Positions 34,388 through 44,259 of a stretch of 64,000 bases of DNA are shown here, piece after piece. Every line of letters begins with the position of its first letter. Position 1 is the stretch's first letter. The stretch spans positions 65,831-129,830 of the forward strand of contig KQ965803.1 of the NCBI GenBank assembly GCA_001574975.1, in the 5' to 3' direction. The stretch is from Gonapodya prolifera JEL478 (taxonomy: Eukaryota > Monoblepharomycota > Monoblepharidomycetes > Monoblepharidales > Gonapodyaceae). A program made the position numbers and the translations under genes. The notes below the pieces were generated by a model. It saw only the letters and a list, made by a program, of their open reading frames with translations, had not been told where the DNA came from and searched no databases.

Positions 34388-35448
34388 GTAGATCTGTAGA
34401 GGAAAGGGAGAAGACCTATAGAAGAAAAACGAAGACTAGTTTCTTTATACGCTCATTGGATTTTAATTAATTTGATAGAAAGGATTGTCTTCTCCCTGTG
34501 TACTGAAACTCCAGGGACCTCTTGTGCCGTTAGAAGGATCGAAATACACATCGGTTTCCTTTTCAGATTTGTAACTGCGCTTGCATTATATGTTAACGGT
34601 TACTTGCAGGGCAGTTGATGCATGATGAAGAAACTGTCGTTGGGACTTCATCAGGAAACCTTTGTCAACGTTGAAGTCGACATTGTCTTGTTCTCGAAAG
34701 GGCACTTGGCTTCACAGGGGAGACGCGTTGCAAAGGAGAAATTATTCAGCGCATTTCGAAATGGTTTAGAGAGCAAACCAAATGTTGTTCCAACTGTCGA
34801 CAACTTGCCGGAGGTGGTTGCCACGGAGATCGGAGATGCTTCCACGAACAAACGATGTCTCCTGAAATGAATAATGGTGGTGGAAAGGAGGGGCGATTTC
34901 CATGATGTGATTTCCAGGGTACCAGATTGTCGGAACCAACAAATAATCATGGCGGTTACTCACCGTCTGGAGGATTTGCCGGAGTAAAAGAGGGACGATT
35001 GTGGGAGGATTTGGAAGCGAGCAGACAGGGCGGAGAAAGCCAGAGCGACGACCGGAGAGAAAGGCGCAGTGAAGGTGAGGATTGTGTTGGGACACAGGGG
35101 GTGGGTGGAGGGGTGGGATGGACGGGGGTTGTGGGAATGGGAATGGGACGATGGGCGGAAAAACAAAAAACAAGGGCAGGTGTGCGAGGGTGCGACAGAG
35201 AGCGGTGATGGCGTGGGATGACTGCAGAAGAGTAAGAGGCGGAAGTTGGAAAAGGGCCAAGACGATTGAGCGGGAGAGGGGGGGCAGAGCGCTGCAGGAG
35301 AGATGGCAGAAGGCAGCACGAACTATGCGTGGCAGAAAGGACAGTCGAGCGAGAGTGCAGGACGAGCACTGTGGGAGACAAGCCACGTCACCCGAACTGA
35401 CAACGCGACCACCACACAGCAGCACCGCAACGCAGGGTCCACACAGCA
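34388..35448. other. Intergenic region with a possible small ORF
   Basis: Contains an 82-codon ATG frame at 34622-34870 (+) with ordinary composition, overlapping an equally plausible open frame on the minus strand (34950-34651). Neither is recognised, so neither is called. The right half (34960-35448) is purine-rich on the plus strand and is likely the cyclin 5' UTR/promoter. Confidence 0.35.
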
Positions 35449-37958
35449 ATGCAGTCGCAGTCGCAGTCACAGTTTGTCCACAGCCCGCTCCTGCCCTCGC
35501 CACCGCACACGCTGTCGCCGCCACACTCACTGTCCTCGCACATGAGAAACGCATCACCGAACTCCGCTCTCACTCCCCCGTATTTATCCTATGCATCCTC
35601 GCCTCCCCCAATTCCCACATCTCTGCATTCCTCGGCACTTCCTCACTTCCCCGCACTCCCATTCCCCGTCCACCCCTCCGCACACTCAGGACGCTCGCCC
35701 ACTCTCCTGCATCCTTCGCCTGCACTCTCTCAGTCCGACATGTGGACTGACTCTGGAGCCGCTGCGTCTCCGCTTAAACCTCTCCGCTCTATCTCCGTAC
35801 TGAATCCTTCACCGAGTCTCCGACACTCTTCCCATGCATCATCTATTGCAAACCGGAGAGCACGGACTCTTGCCTCACACTCAATCAGCCTTGTCCAGAA
35901 TGACTACCCCGGCTCATCACACAACGTGTGTCACATTTCGCTGGGATCTTATGGGTCACCAACACCTCCTCCCGGAACAACCACCCCAGACTCAGCGCAG
36001 CCCACCCCGTCTCTGCGCTATCCGTCTTCGGCGTCCTCGACATCCTCCACGTTCTCGGAGACCACTCTTCGCTCATCATCCTCCAATGCCTCCTGGGCAC
36101 CTGACCCAATGCAGACACGGTGGGGCGCGGAGTCTGTCCACATTGTGCTCCCCATCCCCGAGCCTCCTCATGCACTCGGCGTGTCGTCGGAGCTCCCTGG
36201 ACCAGCGACTCGAAACTCAGAGGGGGATGCTCAGATGCCATGGCCAAGCGATGTCGAATCCTCGCTGCACAGGTCTCACCCTGTGTGGCCCCCGGCTGGG
36301 TCCCGAGGAACTCCACCCGGACCGCCTCGTCTCACGCGCCCGACATGGACCGACCCGCCGCCTGGAATAGGCGCTTCGCCAGGTGTCCGAATCGCGAGAA
36401 CCCCAACCGGATCACCCGGCATGGCTTCGGGAGTCACCATGCCCCCGCGATGGGCCCAACCTTCGTTCACGGACCCGCCTTCCCTCTCTCTGACTTCCCA
36501 ACCTATCCCTGTGGCGGTGCAACTCCCAAACCCAATCCCTCCTCCTCCCCACACCTCTCTCGCCCTTCCAACTCCTGCTGCACCACCGCCACCATTTCCA
36601 CTCCCCACACCCACGTGCCCGCCTCATCCTTCGCCCCCCCTCCCCGCGCTTGTACCCCCCACTGCCTCGCACGTGCCGGTGGCCATCTCCGCTCATGCAC
36701 GGGCATCGTCCAGCCTCCCTTTCCGAACACACTCCCATTCCACACACACGTCACTCGCCTATGCACCATACTCGTCCTCAGCATCCGCAGCTAAGCGCCG
36801 GCGCGTCGCGTCCGAGGCTGCAGGGGGTGCTGGTGGTACAGCTCACTCCGTCTCAATACCTGTCCCGGGGGTGCCGGGGGCCCCTCGCGTGGCAGGACTG
36901 GAAGTGACCGACCCTGGAACAAAGGGACCTGGGAGGGAAGACTTCGTGGAGGGATTACTTGGTGGGTGGTTTTTAACACTGTTCGTCCGAGTTCGGCGGA
37001 ACTGAAAAGGTAACCTTTTTGGTGGTACAGGATTCGCGATGACCCTGCTGGACAGGATATGGCCGACGCCCAGGGATACTGACGAGGGGTTGTTCCCGCT
37101 TCGGTGAGTGTGATACAGTACTCCCGCAAGAGGCTATCTCACTCACCTGTCATCCCTTCCAAACCAAATACACACCGCAGTGTCTTCATTTCTGAAATGG
37201 TTCGCCGGTCGCAATCCTCCTTCTCCACATTCGAACTCGCCCTTCTCCTTTGCCTCCGCGCGTGGCCCAAAGTCGCCCAGGTGCGGTCACGGCATCACGC
37301 AGGAGACGGTACAATAACCCCGCCCCTCGCACCCCACTCTGCCAATCACCTTGCCCCAGCGCGTGCACAGGCCGCCTCGCGAACGCGCACCCCGTCGTCG
37401 GCGTCTAATGTCGCGTGGGACGTAGAAGGGTCCGGCGTGGACGATGCGGGTAGCGAGTGGGAGTGGATTCTGTCGGAGCGCACAGGAGGTGCGGGGGATG
37501 GGTCGTTTGGCGCAGTTGAGACCCGTCAGGGTAGTCAGACAGCGGCACGACCGGCCCACGAGATCTTGAGGGACTTGGTTGCCGGTATGGAACGAGGAGA
37601 TGTCCCATTCTCTGCGTTATTCGGGTGGACGGACGATGCGCCACGTTATGACGCAGCAACGGTGGCGACTCCTGCGCTGGATGCCGCGGGAGCCATCCCG
37701 CACCCGTTGCTGTGCGCCCGTCGGGTTTTCTTGGCCTCCCTGCTCCTCTCGTGGAAGTACCTCCATGACAAGTCCTACTCGAATGCGGCGTGGTCCAAGA
37801 TCTCGGGGTTGCCCGTCGCGGAGATCAACAGGCTCGAGGGCGTCGTGTTGAGGGCGCTCGGGTGGGATGTAAAGGTGGACGAAGGAGTGTTTTGGAGGTG
37901 GAGCGAATGGGTGCAGGGTGGATGGAAGGATGCCGGACAGGGTGTGGCACTGGTGTGA
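35449..37958 (+). CDS. Cyclin (Pho80/Pcl-like) with long Pro/Ser-rich N-terminus
   Basis: Three exons, 35449-36961, 37031-37103 and 37181-37958, give an exact 787-codon frame. The cyclin box starts across the introns: GFAMTLLDRIWPTP, LPLRVFISEMVRRSQSSFST, FELALLLCLRAWPKV. It ends with RRVFLASLLLSWKYLHDKSY, NAAWSKISGLPVAEINRLEG and VLRALGWDVKVDEGVFWRWS, characteristic of Pho80/Pcl-type cyclins, which bind Pho85-class CDKs. Between the two halves is a disordered insert of about 130 aa. The first 500 residues are Pro/Ser/His-rich with many SP/TP sites and an NLS-like AAKRRRVAS. Expected nuclear. Start is the first ATG, preceded by stops. Pcl5-like regulators are the closest idea, but assignment within the family is not possible here. 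Confidence 0.78.
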
Positions 37959-38213
37959 ATGCAAAGTGAAGTACATGGACGTTTTTGATGGGACGACGCA
38001 ATCTTAGTAAATCGTCCAGTGGCTGCTAATTTTCTTTCTTCTTCTTTTCTCGTCGACTTCTTGCGATGGAGCTATATTTTGTAACTAGCAGGGGGTTTCT
38101 AAGTGGGGCTTCACTGAGCTCGCTACGTAACAAGGCTGTGCAACAGGACCGACAGCAAGAGTACATGTAAACTAAAGAGATTGTAGAAAATTACCACGCA
38201 GTTCACATTTCCA
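37959..38213. other. Intergenic region
   Basis: 3' flank of the cyclin gene. No gene seen. Confidence 0.4.
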
Positions 38214-38402
38214 GTGAATCAACTGAGTTGGCACCTAAATGCTGCGATCCAAGGCCATGCGCTCGCACAGTTCAATGTCGAAGTATGTTACGAGACAGGA
38301 CGAGGCGTTGACAGGGACAAGCGCCAAGCTGTTACGTGGTTGCAGAAGGCAGCAGATCAAGGAGACGACGATGCAATTCTGAAGCTCTCAAAGCTCGAAT
38401 AG
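38214..38402 (+). pseudogene. Orphan Sel1-repeat exon
   Basis: A 62-codon open segment carries one and a half Sel1-like repeats: WHLNAAIQGHALAQFNVEVC, YETGRGVDRDKRQAVTWLQK and AADQGDDDAILKLSKLE before a stop. Sel1 proteins normally contain many such repeats and act as adaptors. There is no ATG in frame; the segment follows a CAG, as an exon would, yet I find no upstream exon. A relic of a Sel1 gene is the simplest reading; a terminal exon of a gene with a distant start is the alternative. Confidence 0.5.
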
Positions 38403-40271
38403 GGTGGCAAGAATGATACACGGGTTATACCATTAATGGCGTGGAGCATTGAGTCAATATCAAATAGATGTGTTTGTGAATAAGGCTGGTAATGTGTCTC
38501 TTGCTTCCATGTTCTGTCAACGACGAATGGAACGACACTGCAAACCACTTGCACCTGACATACCGTACAGTACACCGAAGCAACAATTTGCGAGTGAAGT
38601 GTGCCGACGCTCAATTCTGAAGACAGAGGAAGTGCAGGATTTCACAATACGAAGTTCAACTCCATGAAACGATCAACTCACGCTTCTATCGTTAACTGAA
38701 CCCGACTAAACGTAAAAGGTAACAAACTACTATTGTTGCTACTTACTGTAACTAGTAATTCAATGAAATTGTGAAGGTGGTTGTTTGACCGAAGGATGCG
38801 TCCAACACAACCCGCAAGATCCGAAAGATACGTGGAACTACCCGCGCGCACGTACATAGCGCGGTGCCCATCGGGTATGTAAAGTGTCTCGGCTCCGCGC
38901 CGACTAGCGTTTGCGAGATTTCAAGCGTCGCCTGTGGCCTGCCGTCTAACAACAGTCATGAATCGTCCTACAGGCTCTCGGTCCCAGGCGTGTGTACCTA
39001 AATCGACATTTCTCATGATATTGGAGGGTTTTCAGGTGGGTTTGGGCGTTTTTGTCGGGACGGAAGAGGATTTCAAGCTTTACCGGAGGAAATGTCGACT
39101 GGGGTTTACCGACGGAAAGTGCGCTATCTGCTCTTCTGAATCACCTTTCGAATGCACGAAAGGTCGAACTCCATGTGTGTGTGTGCGTGTGTATGTATAT
39201 ATCCCATGTAGGAGGTTCTTCGTTCACGTGTAGTTGAGAGGATGCAACCGGCGTGTTTTCCGAACGTATTTTTGGAGCGAAAATGATGCTTACGCTTGAC
39301 ATGAACGTATTTGATTTGTCTGACGCAAATCATTTCCCCTTCGGAGACGGCTCTGCAAAACATTGTCCAATGTGACAACACGGCCCCGACAATCTGCTCA
39401 CAGGCAAACAAGAGCGCGAATTCATCGAATTATAGATGCAATCAGCCATCCTCTTGATGGGGCCCCTGGTCACCTGTTTCACGTATTGCTTCCACTGGTG
39501 AGTTTCATTGATCCATTTCAAAAGTGTCTTCGTCACCCACAATCGCTCTTTCTAGCTGACATCTGCATCACGCTCGCACTCTTACTTTGCCTAGGTTGAA
39601 GAAGGGTGGACGCAAAAACGAGCTTCCTCCTTGGAAGCTCTGACTTGCTGTTAGCCTGGAAGCTCCCGACGATGGCATATAGAAGGGTTGAGCCGGACCC
39701 ATCGCACGCAACGGGTTGGGAATGGTATCAGGGATTTGGATGTTCGCAATCATGATTCACGCGATGTGCGATGTGCGATGTTTTAGTTTTGCAGTCGTTG
39801 TAGTTGCAGCAGTAATGAGAATGTTATTGATTTCTTCGGTACCACCTTGCATTAGGACAAATTCTCCGTTCCCCGACCGATTTCTAGTGGCGTCCGCAGT
39901 GCTTGACCGAACATGCATGCATCGTTAAATGTAGTTACATCATCGATTCCGGTCCCCCCGAAATTCAACCCTCCCTCCTTTTGACCCGTGATTCCACCAC
40001 CTCTGAAAAACCACTGCAACGTGTCAACGCCGGGCTGCCCATGGATCAGCAACGCACTCTGGCTGATATTGTCATCGGCAAAACAAGGGACACGGATGAC
40101 ACCAAGCGCCAAGTGTACGATATGGTAGCAAAGATGGCGCCCGGACTGGTGCGAATTGGCTTGTTGTTGTTGGCACAGCAACGGTGGCGTGGAGCCTCCT
40201 GACGGTGTTAAAGTGGGCAGGGCTGTGAACTTCGTTTACTTTTTAAAGACAAATTGTAAGTAAATTTTTCT
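38403..40271. other. Gene-poor region
   Basis: About 1.9 kb without a convincing gene. A (GT)n-like run lies at 39174-39201. Weak coding-like segments are 38934-39170 (+, contains VGLGVFVGTEEDFKLYRRKC) and 39910-40202 (+, contains DQQRTLADIVIGKTRD and ends RIGLLLLAQQRWRGAS). The latter has no start before Met 40040 and could be a terminal exon of an unknown gene. Confidence 0.35.
39174..39201 (+). repeat. (GT)n-like microsatellite
   Basis: Imperfect GT repeat with C and A interruptions passing into TATATA, in the gene-poor region. Confidence 0.8.
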
Positions 40272-40781
40272 TCACATTAATGCAACAATCAATTCTGAGA
40301 TCCGTACCCCCACTGTGACGCCATCTCCATCTTCCGTTCCATTTTGAACGCCCACTTCAACACCAATCCCAGTCTCTAGTCGACCTCCACTACCCACCCT
40401 CCGGGTCTTCTTGCTTAACATTCGAAGTCGGTGTTTTTCCGCAACGCACATGGTCAGATCGAGCCACTTGGGAGTCGATCCCCGAAAAGCGTCCGGTGTC
40501 TTGGATAGTTCAAGAACGGCGCCATCTGACGCCTGGAAAACCTCGACAAGTTGGCCCGCAGGGGTGCGGCGGGGGGTGTTGTCGGGGGACTTTGGTGTCA
40601 GGGGTTCGCCCCTTGGCTGGTGGTGCCGTACTCGTGTGGACGACCGGAGTGGAGTAGATGGGGATATGGTCCTTTTGGCACTCGAAGGAGGAGTTGGAAG
40701 AGATGGGGACGGTGTGGTGCGGTGCGAACGTGTGAAGTGAGTGGTTTCGATAGGTGAAGGTCGAGGAGTTTTCTTCCGCAT
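40272..40781 (-). CDS. Hypothetical basic Ser/Thr-Pro-rich protein
   Basis: Single open frame from ATG 40781 (MRKKTPRPSPIETTHFTRS) to 40272, about 169 aa. The first 90 residues are basic with many S/T-P sites (e.g. RTTPSPSLPTPPSS, PLTPKSPDNTPRRTPAG), typical of CDK or MAPK substrates. The middle is ordered-looking: LVEVFQASDGAVLELSKTPD and KWLDLTMCVAEKHRLRML. It ends in a Gly/Val-rich tail, GVTVGVRISELIVALM. Not recognised. A small nuclear or cell-cycle regulated protein is a guess. Upstream, 40782-40953 is open in another frame but has no support. Confidence 0.5.
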   Translation of the reverse strand: MRKKTPRPSPIETTHFTRSHRTTPSPSLPTPPSSAKRTISPSTPLRSSTRVRHHQPRGEPLTPKSPDNTPRRTPAGQLVEVFQASDGAVLELSKTPDAFRGSTPKWLDLTMCVAEKHRLRMLSKKTRRVGSGGRLETGIGVEVGVQNGTEDGDGVTVGVRISELIVALM

Positions 40782-41131
40782 AGGGGGATAGCTCGCAAGA
40801 AAGAGAGAGGTGTTCAAAAGTGCCTGTTGACAGGTGAAAAGAAAAACTGAGTTGTGTTTGACAGGTTGGGAAATTGCGAAGCGAACGAGATGGAATGTTT
40901 ACAACGAGGCGCAGCTCGTTGAGGTTCCTTGGAACAATGCTGTTGCACAACAATACTATGTATCACAAAGCTAAAGAGACTTGACATTCATTACAGAGCT
41001 ATTCACGGCAACGAGTTTTTGTTCCAGCACAGAGCACCACACCCTTCCCCCACATCCCAATGCCAAAGACTAAATAAAGCAATAAAATAAATAAGTTCAC
41101 AACCCACACGCCGTCTTGCCCTTCAGCAACC

Positions 41132-44116
41132 CTACGCTGCATCCCCTCCAGGCCCCGCACTGACACCGACGCCGACGGTCGCCTCACCCTCCCCGGTTCC
41201 CCCCTCGGCAAACCCCTTCTCACGCTCCTTCTGCCGGGCAAGCACCTCGATGACGACCTGGAGGTCGACCACGAACTGCGCGATCTTGTCCAGCTGGTCG
41301 AACGTGTCGGACGAGGGAGGGATGCGGTTCTGGAGGTGCGCACGCACGAGGGAGAAAAGGTTTGTTGTGGCCCTGATGGCATGAGCGGGGGTGGGGGGCG
41401 TTGGTTCAGAGAAGAGCTGCCGCATTGCCGATTGTGAGCGACCTCACATCTTGATCTGCCCCACTAACAACGACTTCCCCTTAGCGGCCCGCGCCTGTTC
41501 GTCAAGAGCTGCCTGCAGCATCGACGACCGGGCCTGGGCGTCTTCGAGGCGACGCTGGAGGGAGGCAAGGTGGTTGTTGTGGTTGAGGATGACAGTGTTT
41601 TTGGTCTGGCGTGGCGTGGGTGCGAAGGTTGTGTAGTGTACGGGGCAGTGAAAAACAGAAGCGGGACAGATGTGAGCGGTGTTGGTGGTACGTTTCCGTC
41701 AGCGAACCAACATGTCCCTCTCCAATCCAAAACCCCTTCGACTACGTTCCCAGGCGCAGTCCTGAAATCTTCCAGGTCTGCCGGTCCATCCCGCGTCCAT
41801 AGGTCGTTTCGTTGTTTGTTCGCGCATCCCCCATCCATTCCCATCCTCCGATTGCGATTCACACACACGCATAGCATCACCCTCCGAAATTCACTCTACG
41901 GTCGGCAATCCCACCCTCCAGCATTCTCGCTCCATTCCCACAGTACCTCTACATCTTTCCAGCGTCGTACACTCCCACCATCCACTATTTCCCGTTCCCC
42001 CATTCCTCCGTCAAAATCCCACTCCGCATCTCCCACAATACGTCCCACCCACCCACCTGCCCCCCGCACAGCACCCACCTCAGCCGCCCTCGCAAACTCC
42101 CCCCTGACCGCTTCATTCTTCTCCTGCGCGACTCGTGCGCGCTCGACCAGCTCGGCATTGGTGGCGGCCAGAGTGTCGAAGCGGGCAATCACGTCCTTGA
42201 TCTCGCCGAATTCGTCCGTGGTTTCGAGGATCGACTCGAGGTAGTGCTGGAAGATAAGGTCTGCGGTGTTTGCGGTGGGGGGGGTTGGTGGTGGTGGTGG
42301 CGGGGTTGGGGGTCCGGGGTATGGGGTCGGGTTGTCAATGGGAGCGCGTCACCAACAGACGATTCCCCACCCCACACCCCACACCCCCACCCCAAACCCA
42401 CTATTCTCCACAGCCCTAACCTGGCGCTCCCTCTGCCTCCCCAACCGCTCGACAGCCTCCTTGAGCCGCTCGATCTCGTGGTCCTTGAGCTCGCGCAGCT
42501 TCTTTTCGTCAAAGGCCTTCTTGATGGCGCGTGCGCGTTTCGCGTCGTTTTCCTGGGGTGGTGGTGGTGGTGGGTGTGGGTGGCGAGAGGGGGATCGGGG
42601 AAAGATGAAAGGGGAACTGGATGTCAGCGACTGTTCCAAGACCCAGCAGCACAACCCGCCAGATACGACATCCGCGCCGTCTTCTCTCGTTCGAGTCGCC
42701 TGCCCTGCCTGGCAAAGGACATCCGGAGGTGCGCTTGTGCTGCTCGAACCACCGCATTCCCTGGTTCTCCATTCCCTGTGGTCTGAAGCAATCGATCGCG
42801 CTGCCGTTTCGCTACCTCTGCGCAAGGTCCAAGATCCGTGCCCGAGCGTCGCCCCACCTATGCTCGAATACTCTGCAACGCGGCGTTTCTACACCCTGCA
42901 AACCCGCGCCGCACCGCCTTGTGCTCGAAAATGCCGCGCGACCAAAACATCAATCCGGGCGCCGTCCTCAACCGTACTTGTTCATGTTCCACGCAGTACA
43001 GTTCATCGCCGCCAACGCCGTCTACGCACTGCCGGCCAGGGTCCCGTTGCTCTTCCCGCTTCCCACCCCGTACCCGTACAGGTCCACTCCACGGTGGCAC
43101 TGTGCCTCGTCTAGTCGTTTGCTTGGACTGAGCGTGCACGTGTCGGTGACGGTGCCGTACTCGTCGTGCTCGTCGTGCACGTCGTCATGTCGGTCCTCGG
43201 CAACGTCTCCGTCCACCCCCAAACTCCCTCCTGTGCTTTTCCTCCGTCCTTGGGATCTTCTCGGCCGCGGTATCATTTCTGCGCTCTGGTTCGTGTCGCT
43301 CCAGCGGCCGCTTTCAGCGACCGCGCCATCTGCGGCTTCCACCACGTCCACCGTGCCTATCGTGTCCATCCGGCCCAGCCCGTCATCTTTGCTCTCCCCT
43401 CCTCCGTCCTCCTCATTCTCCCCAACCTCCCCAACCTGTCCGTCCACCCCATCCTTTCTCTCCACTCCGTCCTCTCCAACCTCTCCAACGTCTCCTTCCT
43501 CTACACCCTCTCCGCCCACCCCATCCACCCCATCTTCCTGCCCGTCCTCACCGTCCTCTTCCTCCGAGTGGAGTCTTGTCTCAGGTCACGTGCACAGACA
43601 TTTTTGCTGACTCGAGGTGTCGGAGTGTCGAGGTGTCCCATTCCGCAACGACGGCTTGAAGCCTGAGCATGGACTCGGATCTGGTGGTTCTGACTCTGAC
43701 GATCCTTGGAATTTCGTCTGGTGTGGTGTCTGGCGTGCTCACTGCGTCTGACATGATTCTCTCTCCACTCCCGGTGTCCCCGGCATCTCCTTGCAATTCC
43801 CACCGCCGTACAAACTGAATTCTCCCNCAGCGACGCAACTCACTTTGAGAAACTTGTCAAACTTTGTAAGCGACTCCTTGAGCGAGCCTTCCTTCCTCTG
43901 CAGATCGACTCTTCGTTGCGCGAGCGTCTCCATCTTTGAAGCAAACTCTTCTTTCTGGGATACCAGCCCAGACTCGACCTCAAGCATCTCCCTCCTCTTG
44001 TCGAGCAGCCGTGTGCCCGGTGTGATGTCTGCGTCGTCCTGGTCTGGCGCCTGTCTGACCTTGAACCAGTCGTACAGCAGGTGCAGGATGTCGTTGGGGT
44101 CCGATCGGTAGTCCAT
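41132..44116 (-). CDS. CFAP73/CCDC42-like DUF4200 axonemal protein
   Basis: Flagellar coiled-coil protein of the CFAP73 (MIA2)/CCDC42 family, which regulates inner dynein arms and is kept only in ciliated lineages. Exon 1, 44116-43844 (91 codons): PNDILHLLYDWFKVRQA, then LLDKRREMLEVESGLVSQKE and KEGSLKESLTKFDKFLK, the DUF4200 signature. Exon 2, 42552-42421: ENDAKRARAIKKAFDEKKLR. Exon 3, 42246-42079: HYLESILETTDEFGEIKDV and ARFDTLAATNAELVERA. Exon 4 from 41605: LASLQRRLEDAQARSSMLQ. Last exon ends FVVDLQVVIEVLARQK and a Gly-rich tail. Total about 335 aa, normal for the family. Intron 1 is about 1.29 kb and intron 3 about 0.47 kb, far larger than elsewhere. The exon 4/5 junction is uncertain. 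Divergent from PRI2, starts 143 bp apart. Confidence 0.85.
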
Positions 44117-44259
44117 CCTTGGTGAGCGTGCGGGTGCGAGTGTCTGGGGTGGAGTATCAGGGGAGAGAGAGTGCGAGGAGTGCGACTGCGGCCACCTGCC
44201 CTTGCACCCCGCCGACCGCAGCCCACACCCTCCACCACCCCCGCAGTTGATTCTCGCCC

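Noticed and set aside
34766-35557. 263-codon minus-strand frame upstream of the cyclin
   Set aside because: Low-complexity Pro/His/Ser composition reading the purine-rich cyclin 5' flank; no motif and no homology recognised.
42621-43610. 329-codon Ser/Pro-rich plus-strand frame inside CFAP73 intron 1
   Set aside because: Low-complexity tail (SPTSPTS type) and no domain; kept only as part of the large-intron finding.
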